Positions 39,048 to 45,236 of a stretch of 45,236 nucleotides of DNA are shown piece after piece. The DNA comes from CAZONU01 sp965370045 (lineage in GTDB: Bacteria; Planctomycetota; SZUA-567; JAKLDR01): the NCBI GenBank assembly GCA_965370045.1, contig CBDUSI010000025.1:1-45236 (forward strand). Direction: 5' to 3'. The notes under the pieces are model-generated. The model did not search any database. It saw only the letters and a list, made by a program, of their open reading frames with translations, and was not told the origin of the DNA. How positions within the stretch are numbered: the stretch's first letter is position 1; every line of letters begins with the position of its first letter. A program made the translations under genes and the position numbers.

Positions 39048-41765
39048 ATGGTCTTGTCACGGTTGACAAAGCTGGGCATGATCGCCCTTTGCGGGCTGCT
39101 TTTCGCCGCAGCTTCCGCCGGGGAACCCACCCCGGAAGAACTGAAGCGACTCAAGGAAATGCTCCGGAAGGGCCGGTTTTCCGACCGGCCCGAAGGCGCT
39201 TCCAGGACGAAGCCGGGCGAACGGCGGCGGACACCTGATGAGGGGCGCCGAGGCGAAAAGGCCGGGCGCGAAGACCTGGTCCCTTCACCGGCCCCGGACG
39301 AGAAGGAGAAGCTCTCCGCCTTCGAACGGTACGTTCGCGGAGAGAGTTCGGCGAAGGTTTCCACCGACCTGAAACAGTTCGGCTACGATTTCTTCAAGAA
39401 GCCGGCCGTGCGCTTGGAACCGGTCACCGCCGTGGCTGCGGGCCCTGACTATGTTCTGGGGCCCAACGACGAGGTCATCGTGCGGATATGGGGCAAAGTG
39501 GAATTGGAGGCCGCCGCCGATGTCGACCGCGGCGGCAAGCTCGCGCTGCCCAAGATCGGCGTTTTCCCCGTGGCCGGCCAGAGCCTGGGTGAACTTCGCA
39601 AGAACATCAGGACTCGCTACGACAAGATATTTAATGACTACAAGATGGATGTTTCACTTGGTGCGTTGCGGCGCGTCGGCGTGCTGGTGGTCGGCAAGGT
39701 CAGGCGTCCGGGGCGCTACGGAGTCAGCTCGGTGGCCACCGTGCTCAACGCGCTGATGGAGGCGGGCGGACCCAACAAGACCGGCACCCTGCGGAGCATT
39801 CAGCTGAGGCGCAGGGGCAAGCGCGTCGCGACCCTCGATGTCTACAAGCTGCTGACCGCCGGCGAACGCTCCGGAGACGTCCGTCTGCAGCCGGAGGACA
39901 CCGTCTTCGTTCCGGGAGCAGGAAGACGCGTGGCCATCGCCGGCGACGTGCGCAATCCGGCCATCTACGAGCTCAAGCCCGACGAGATGAAGCTGCGCAA
40001 GCTCATCGAACTCGCCGGAGGCACCGAACCCACCGCCTCGAAGGATCGTGTGCAGATTGAGAGGGTGGAGCGTGGAGGCAAGGTCCGGCTCGAACGGGTG
40101 GACCTTACCGCGCTGGGTGAGGGCCGGGACTTCGACTTGCGGGACGGTGACATCGTCAGGGTCTTCTCGGTGGTGCGCAAGATATCCAACGCGGTCTATC
40201 TGGCCGGCAACGTGGCCCGTCCCGGAACCTACCGATTCAAGAAGGGCATGCGCGTCAGCGACCTGATAAGTGACCTGGAGATGCTGGTGCCCGAGAAGGA
40301 GTGGAAGTCCGGCGATGCCCCGAGGCCCATTGAGCCCGAATCGAAGAAGCCGCGCCTTAAGTCGAGGGAGAAGAAGCCGGTTGGCACCAGTCCTGGGAGG
40401 GATCGCGACGTCTCCCGGGAAGATAGAGGTCGGGATTCTGCTGGTCGGAGCGAAAATAAAGAGGGAAAGAGCGGCGACGAAGATGAAGAAGATCGTCCCG
40501 CGAAAGCATTCCCCCAGCCTTACTGGGAGCACGCGCTCATTCGCAGGATAACCCGGCCGCAACTCCGCGTGGAGTACATTCCTTTCAACCTGGGCAAGGC
40601 ACTCCTCAAGAAGGACCGCTCGGCGGACCTGCCCCTGTTCCCCGGCGACACGGTGATCGTCTTCTCTAAATGGGACTTCGCCAAGAGACCGACGGCTCGC
40701 GTGGCCGGCGCAGTCAACCGAGTGGGAGCCTACCCGCTGACGCCCAACATGACGGTGCGCGACCTGGTCAGTGTCGCCGGCGGTCTGAAGCGCCACGCCT
40801 ACCGCGCCCAGGCCGAGTTGCTGCGCGTGCACTTCGAAGAGGCGGGCCAGCGCGAGGAGCGCATCCTGCTGGACTTGAGCAAGATCCTGTCCGGTGATGC
40901 TGCGCAGAACCTCAAGCTCAGGGAGCGGGACCAGCTTTTCGTGCGCAGCGTGCCGGAATACAAGAGCGCGGCCAGAGTCAAGCTTTCCGGCGAGGTGCGC
41001 TTCCCCGGAACTTACCCGATCCGCAGGCGTGAGCGGCTGAGCAGCCTGATTGAGCGGGCTGGCGGTTACACTGACCGGGCCTACCTGCTCGGTGCGGAGT
41101 TCACGCGCGAGTCGGTCCGCAAGATACAGCAGCAGCGGATAGAGCAGATGCTCACCAGACTGGAAACCCAACTCAGCCGTACGGCGGCGGGCGCGGCCCA
41201 GACGGGCGTCACCAAGGAGGCCATCGAGGCCGCTTCCGAACAGGCCGCCTGGCAGCAGACGCTTCTGGGCCGGCTGCGGTCGGTCAAGGCCAAGGGCCGC
41301 GTGGTACTGAAGCTGGCGCAGATCGACAAGCTCAAGGGCTCCAGCTATGACATTTTTCTGGAAGACAGGGATGCCATCAATATCCCCGCCAGGCCGGACA
41401 CGGTCAACGTTCTGGGCACGGTTCACAATCAGAACGCTTACCTCTGGAAAAAGAAGGCCACCTATAAGTACTACCTGCGGTTGGCCGGAGGACCGACCCG
41501 CTTCGCCAGCAAGAAGGGCATCTACGTTATCCGCGCCGACGGCAGCGTGACCAGCTTGCGCCAGGGACGCAGAGGCCTGCGCTGGGACCCCGAGCACCGC
41601 AGGTGGGTTTCAGGCGGGCTTGGCAGCGCGCCGCTGGCCGCGGGCGACACGATTGTGGTGCCCGAGGAACTCGATCACGTCGCCTGGTTGAGAAACACCA
41701 AGGACATCACTCAAATCCTCTACCAGATCGCCGTGGCCACCGGCATAGTGGTCCTGGCCTTCTAG
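39048..41765 (+). CDS. Polysaccharide export protein with many SLBB domains
   Basis: A 905-residue periplasmic or outer-membrane protein. The signal peptide covers about 24 residues (GLLFAAASA). A charged linker precedes a Wza-type poly-export domain (about 135-215, DYVLGPNDEVIVRIWG). A series of SLBB domains follows, each with a pattern like VAGNVARPGTYRFKKGMRVSDLI; I count about six to residue 880. An Arg/Glu/Asp-rich low-complexity insert lies near 425-490. Wza is about 380 residues; this long multi-SLBB form is like those of Bacteroidetes and PVC bacteria and would form a longer conduit. ATG 39048 is chosen because it starts the signal peptide and lies downstream of the promoter. Confidence 0.9.
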   Translation: MVLSRLTKLGMIALCGLLFAAASAGEPTPEELKRLKEMLRKGRFSDRPEGASRTKPGERRRTPDEGRRGEKAGREDLVPSPAPDEKEKLSAFERYVRGESSAKVSTDLKQFGYDFFKKPAVRLEPVTAVAAGPDYVLGPNDEVIVRIWGKVELEAAADVDRGGKLALPKIGVFPVAGQSLGELRKNIRTRYDKIFNDYKMDVSLGALRRVGVLVVGKVRRPGRYGVSSVATVLNALMEAGGPNKTGTLRSIQLRRRGKRVATLDVYKLLTAGERSGDVRLQPEDTVFVPGAGRRVAIAGDVRNPAIYELKPDEMKLRKLIELAGGTEPTASKDRVQIERVERGGKVRLERVDLTALGEGRDFDLRDGDIVRVFSVVRKISNAVYLAGNVARPGTYRFKKGMRVSDLISDLEMLVPEKEWKSGDAPRPIEPESKKPRLKSREKKPVGTSPGRDRDVSREDRGRDSAGRSENKEGKSGDEDEEDRPAKAFPQPYWEHALIRRITRPQLRVEYIPFNLGKALLKKDRSADLPLFPGDTVIVFSKWDFAKRPTARVAGAVNRVGAYPLTPNMTVRDLVSVAGGLKRHAYRAQAELLRVHFEEAGQREERILLDLSKILSGDAAQNLKLRERDQLFVRSVPEYKSAARVKLSGEVRFPGTYPIRRRERLSSLIERAGGYTDRAYLLGAEFTRESVRKIQQQRIEQMLTRLETQLSRTAAGAAQTGVTKEAIEAASEQAAWQQTLLGRLRSVKAKGRVVLKLAQIDKLKGSSYDIFLEDRDAINIPARPDTVNVLGTVHNQNAYLWKKKATYKYYLRLAGGPTRFASKKGIYVIRADGSVTSLRQGRRGLRWDPEHRRWVSGGLGSAPLAAGDTIVVPEELDHVAWLRNTKDITQILYQIAVATGIVVLAF

Positions 41766-41778
41766 CCCGGAAGAGACC

Positions 41779-43293
41779 TTGAGCTTGGGACGCACACGGA
41801 CCCTGCTGATTGCGACGGCCGCCCTGGCCTGCGTCCTTTCGGCCGGGCGGACGCAGGGGGGTGAGCCCGGCGTGCCCCTGGATTCCTGGGTATACCGGGT
41901 CCTGGATCGCCTGCGAGCTGCCGGGCTGCTTGAGAGCGGAACGGCGGGTTTCCGCCCGCGGAGCCGCGGAGAAGTCGCCCGCTTGGTCCGAGAGGCCCGC
42001 AGGCTGACCAGCCAGCGCAAAGAGGGGCGCTTCGAGGCCGGCCTGGCCCGCCTGGAAAGCGAGTTCGGTACCGAACTGGAAGACGTGGACGCGGCGAGGA
42101 ACGTCTACTACTTTCGCCCCATCGACAAGGTCCGGGCAAGCTATCTCTTCATGGATGGCGAGAACGATGTGCAGAACGACCGTGGCCGGGAGTACCGGGA
42201 GCACCACAACCCCAGATTATCGGTGTCTTCACGATTCGGCTGGAAGGTGTTTTCGGGATACGTCCTGTGGGAGGGCCGTTACCTCGAAGAGAGTGACGGC
42301 GATGACCAAGTAACCGCCGCACGAGTGGAAGAAGGTTATCTCCGATTGTCGGCGGGCAAGTGGTATCTGGAGGCCGGACGGGAATCGCTGTGGTGGGGGC
42401 CGGGGCGCCACGGGTCCCTCTTGCTTTCCAATAACGCCCGGCCATTCGATCTCGTGCGTTTCGGCAACGACCAGCCGGTGTTGCTGCCCGGGTTCCTTTC
42501 CAGGCTCGGGCCGGTGAGAATCGAAGGCTTCCTGACGCGACTGGAAGAGGACCGCGTTGTCTCCAAGCCGTTCATGGCCGGGGCCCGCCTGGAAGTCAGC
42601 CCTCTGCCCTGTCTGGCGCTGGGAGCCAGCCGCGTGGTCATGCTGGGCGGAAGCGGCCGTTCGGTGACCTGGAATACGGTGGCGGACGTCCTCTCGCTGG
42701 AGGAGGAGAACAACTCGAACCAGCCCGGCAACCAGTTGGCCTCGGTTGACTGGCGGCTGTCCCTGCCGTGGCGCGCACAGCCCTTCGAGTTCTACGGGGA
42801 AGTCGGGGGCGAGGACGAGGCCGGCGGTTTTTTCAGCCGGGAAGCCTATCTGCTGGGGCTCTATCTTCCCCGCCTGGGCCCCTCAGCCGTGTTCGACTTC
42901 CGTGTTGAGTACGCGGACACCTATTTCAACGGGCACGACGGTCACCCGCGGCCATGGTACACGCACGGGACGTACGGCTCGGGGTACACCTACGAGCAGC
43001 GCGTAATCGGCCACCACATGGGCACCGACGCGAAGGACCTGTACCTGGAGTTGGGCTTCTATCCGGCCGAGGGTGTGCGGGTCTGGGCGAGCTTCGACCG
43101 CGAGAAACGTGAACTGTCCTCCGACGACCCGGAAGAACGACGGGAGTACGCCGTGGGAGTAGAGTGGGCTCCTAATGATCGCCTGGTGGTCGAAGCCGCC
43201 TGGCTGCGCGAGGACGTGGACAATCTGGCCCTCTCGCCGGGGGAGAACGAAGCCGGTGATAGACTCCACCTGGCGGTAACCTGGAAGTTCTGA
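41779..43293 (+). CDS. Wzi-like capsule assembly outer-membrane protein
   Basis: A 504-residue exported protein with a signal peptide of about 27 residues. A helical start (LDSWVYRVLDRLRAAGLL) precedes a beta-rich body with alternating aromatic and polar residues ending in Phe (HLAVTWKF), as in outer-membrane barrels. GRESLWWGPGRHGSLLLSNNARPFD (shown by its WWGPG core) is typical of the capsule assembly Wzi family. Wzi binds surface polysaccharide at the outer membrane. It starts at TTG 13 bases after the export gene stop; a second TTG two codons later is also possible. It is the partner of the SLBB exporter. Confidence 0.85.
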   Translation: MSLGRTRTLLIATAALACVLSAGRTQGGEPGVPLDSWVYRVLDRLRAAGLLESGTAGFRPRSRGEVARLVREARRLTSQRKEGRFEAGLARLESEFGTELEDVDAARNVYYFRPIDKVRASYLFMDGENDVQNDRGREYREHHNPRLSVSSRFGWKVFSGYVLWEGRYLEESDGDDQVTAARVEEGYLRLSAGKWYLEAGRESLWWGPGRHGSLLLSNNARPFDLVRFGNDQPVLLPGFLSRLGPVRIEGFLTRLEEDRVVSKPFMAGARLEVSPLPCLALGASRVVMLGGSGRSVTWNTVADVLSLEEENNSNQPGNQLASVDWRLSLPWRAQPFEFYGEVGGEDEAGGFFSREAYLLGLYLPRLGPSAVFDFRVEYADTYFNGHDGHPRPWYTHGTYGSGYTYEQRVIGHHMGTDAKDLYLELGFYPAEGVRVWASFDREKRELSSDDPEERREYAVGVEWAPNDRLVVEAAWLREDVDNLALSPGENEAGDRLHLAVTWKF

Positions 43294-43308
43294 GAGGCTA
43301 AAAGGGGC

Positions 43309-45236
43309 TTAAGTTAAGCGTACACTCTTGAACATATGGATTTCATGGGCTCCAGGGCGAAGCCAGACTAGTCGCCAGCAGCATCGGCGGGTCCGCCAGC
43401 AACAACACCTGCTTTCTCCCAGCGCACCTGAGAGGTTGAACGTTCGCGGGCGGGGGGGGGGCGCGAGCTGATCGTCTTCCCGCGCGAATTCCGGGACCAT
43501 TCGGCTGAGTATTCGCAGTATCTCGTTCGTTGCCGCACCGTTGGAAGTGATGTACCGGAGTTCCTCAATCCTGGCGTCCATATCCTTCGGCAGTCCGTTC
43601 TGGGACAACGCGGCGAGGATGCCCGGGTGCCCCGTGGAAGTCAGCCCCTCGTGGGCGTACCAGAGCTCCTCGTGGAGCTTCTCTCCGGGGCGCAGCCCGG
43701 TGTAGGTGACTTCGATGTCCTCGTCCGGGATCAGACCGGCCAGCTGGATCATTTCGCGGGCCAGGTCGTCGATCCTCAGGGGCTTGCCCATTTCCAGGAC
43801 GTACACCCGCGAGGGCTGCCCGATGGCCGCGGCGGTCAGCACCAGCCCGGCGGCCTCGGGTATGCTCATGAAATAGCGGGTGACTTCCGAGTGGGTGACA
43901 GTGACCGGCCCGCCGCGCGCGATCTGCCGCCGGAAGAGCGGCACCACGCTGCCGTCGCTGTCCAGCACGTTTCCGAAACGCACGGTCACGAACTCGGTGG
44001 AGCTGCCTTCCGCCGCCGCCTGGCAGATGAACTCCGCGGCGCGCTTGGTGCAACCCATCACGCTGCTGGGACGAACGGCCTTGTCCGTGGAGATCAGCAC
44101 GAAGCGATCAACACCCGCGTGCACCGCGGCATCGACGAGCGTCTTGGTGCCCAGTATGTTGTTCTTCACGGCCTCCGCCGCGTTGACCTCCAGCAGCGGG
44201 ACGTGCTTGTAAGCCGCCGCGTGAAGGACGATCTGCGGCCGGTGGGCGGCGAAGGTCCTGTCCAGCCCCGCCCGGTCGCGGACGTCGCCCAAGACGGGAA
44301 CCAGCGATACGAGGGGCTGCAGATCGGTCATGCTCTGCATCAGGTGGTAGAGGTTGCTCTCGCTGAAGTCGAAGAGCACCAGATTGTCCGGCCCCAGGAA
44401 GGCCAGTTGGCGGCAAAGCTCGGAGCCGATGGAGCCTCCGGCGCCGGTGACCATCACCGTCTTGCCAGCATAGCAGGTTCGCAGCAGTTCCATGTCCGGT
44501 GAGCCGGAATCCCGTCCGAGGAGGTCTCCGACCCGGATTTCCTTGACCTCGCTGACCTTGGTGGCGCCGCTGATCACGTCGGACAGCCTGGGGACGATCT
44601 TGAAATCGACGCCCGCGGCCCGGGCCTTCTCCACGACCTCGGTTACTACCTTTCTGGGCGCCGAGGCGATGGCCACGATGACCTCCGCCACGCGATGGCG
44701 TCGGATGACGGCGGGCAGATCGGCCAGCCTGCCCGCCACGGGGATGCCGTGTATCCGTCGGCCGAGCTTCTCCGGATCGTCGTCCAGGTAGCAGACCGGG
44801 GTTACACCCGAGTCCGGGTTCTGGCGGAGCTCCCTGCCTACCAGTTGCCCGGCTTCTCCAGCCCCGACTATGATGGCCCTTTTCCCCGGGCGGGTCCCGG
44901 GCATGAATTCCCTGAGCGCGCGCTCGAAGAAGCGCAGGCCGGCTGTTGCTCCCAGGGTCAGGACGAAGTCAAAGAGCAGCACCGTGAGCGGTATTCCCAC
45001 CAGGAGCGGGGTGGACAGCATTACCGCCAGCAGGATTGCCGAGGAGCCGCCCGCTCCGACGCAGAGCTTCACGGCGTCGCGGAACCCGGCGTAGGCCCAG
45101 TAGACCCGGTAGACACGCGCGAGACGGAAAACCAACAGCTTGACAATCACCACTGCGGGCGCCAGGAAGAGGCACGTCTTCCAGGTGGCGCGGGGCTTTG
45201 AAAAGGGGACCAGTAGGGGCGCGTAAATGGGGACCA
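43309..45236 (-). CDS. FlaA1/CapD-type nucleotide-sugar dehydratase (partial)
   Basis: The 5' end lies beyond the window: the frame is open to the right edge with no stop. A GTG at 45153 is probably not the start, because membrane-helix sequence continues before it. N-terminal helices are followed by a Rossmann-like region (IIVGAGEAGQLVGREL) and an SDR domain (VTGAGGSIGSELCRQ). The catalytic motif reads STDKAVRPSSVMGCTKRAAE, with Met in place of the usual Tyr, as in membrane UDP-GlcNAc 4,6-dehydratases (PglF, WbpM). It should make a 4-keto-6-deoxy sugar for the polysaccharide. The last 35-40 residues after a 10-base C tract (Cys/Trp/Arg-rich) look out of frame. Confidence 0.88.
   Translation of the reverse strand, partial: VPIYAPLLVPFSKPRATWKTCLFLAPAVVIVKLLVFRLARVYRVYWAYAGFRDAVKLCVGAGGSSAILLAVMLSTPLLVGIPLTVLLFDFVLTLGATAGLRFFERALREFMPGTRPGKRAIIVGAGEAGQLVGRELRQNPDSGVTPVCYLDDDPEKLGRRIHGIPVAGRLADLPAVIRRHRVAEVIVAIASAPRKVVTEVVEKARAAGVDFKIVPRLSDVISGATKVSEVKEIRVGDLLGRDSGSPDMELLRTCYAGKTVMVTGAGGSIGSELCRQLAFLGPDNLVLFDFSESNLYHLMQSMTDLQPLVSLVPVLGDVRDRAGLDRTFAAHRPQIVLHAAAYKHVPLLEVNAAEAVKNNILGTKTLVDAAVHAGVDRFVLISTDKAVRPSSVMGCTKRAAEFICQAAAEGSSTEFVTVRFGNVLDSDGSVVPLFRRQIARGGPVTVTHSEVTRYFMSIPEAAGLVLTAAAIGQPSRVYVLEMGKPLRIDDLAREMIQLAGLIPDEDIEVTYTGLRPGEKLHEELWYAHEGLTSTGHPGILAALSQNGLPKDMDARIEELRYITSNGAATNEILRILSRMVPEFAREDDQLAPPPRPRTFNLSGALGESRCCCWRTRRCCWRLVWLRPGAHEIHMFKSVRLT
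43452..43461 (-). repeat. Ten-base G/C homopolymer in coding sequence
   Basis: A run of ten G on the plus strand (ten C in the coding sense) near the 3' end of the dehydratase gene. Slippage or a sequencing error here would switch the C-terminus between three endings. Confidence 0.9.

Noticed and set aside
45151..45153. GTG at 45153 as the start of the dehydratase gene
   Set aside because: Membrane-helix sequence typical of the family continues upstream to the edge without a stop, so the true start is outside the window.

Overview
This is a chromosomal segment of a GC-rich bacterium (I estimate about 65% G+C by eye). The gene families suggest the Planctomycetota/Lentisphaerota side of the PVC superphylum, or a similar uncultured lineage. 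Pointers are DUF6785-like and OPT-like giant membrane proteins, a GntR/LacI hybrid regulator, an ECF sigma factor carrying a membrane helix and HEAT repeats, a pectate lyase with HEAT repeats, and a conserved Sm-like small protein. This placement is inference; no rRNA is present.

Layout. (1) 65-13783: a GntR/LacI-type regulator divergent from a four-gene block. The block holds a DUF6785/OPT-like membrane protein, a 2128-residue protein joining a decayed M28 peptidase to an FtsX-type permease, a second OPT-like protein, and a membrane-anchored Pro-Thr-repeat protein. It has a near-perfect sigma-70 promoter, short gaps and no ATPase, and is my best candidate for an undescribed system. (2) 13784-14322: two very small hydrophobic genes of different base composition. 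(3) 14323-26119: central metabolism. Phosphate butyryltransferase lies on the plus strand. The minus strand reads, in transcription order, acyl carrier protein, alpha/beta hydrolase-like protein, Sm-like protein, small membrane protein, lspA, pyrD, malic enzyme, lysA, acs, an OFA-family carboxylate transporter, then a nucleoside-monophosphate-kinase-like protein and an isochorismatase-family hydrolase. (4) 26283-29550: a PilZ-like protein and a redox group (ferredoxin, rubredoxin, DUF2156 protein, flavodiiron protein), followed by tRNA-Gln(CTG) and tRNA-Glu(CTC). (5) 29902-36291: a HEAT-repeat region with a HEAT protein, an ECF sigma-TM-HEAT fusion and a divergent secreted pectate lyase-HEAT fusion. 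(6) 36288-36548: a scar made of a broken lipoprotein start and the tail of a sulfatase gene. (7) 36656-38889: deoC and a GH4 glycosidase. (8) 38918-45236: the start of an exopolysaccharide locus (SLBB export protein, Wzi-like outer-membrane protein, FlaA1/CapD-type nucleotide-sugar dehydratase cut by the window edge).

How it works together (inference). The organism appears to degrade plant or algal polysaccharide (pectate lyase, GH4, sulfatase remnant) and to export its own polysaccharide. It handles short-chain acids through Acs, Ptb, OFA transporter and malic enzyme, and detoxifies oxygen through rubredoxin and a flavodiiron protein, as in an anaerobe or microaerobe. Functions come from motif recognition by eye; no searches were run.
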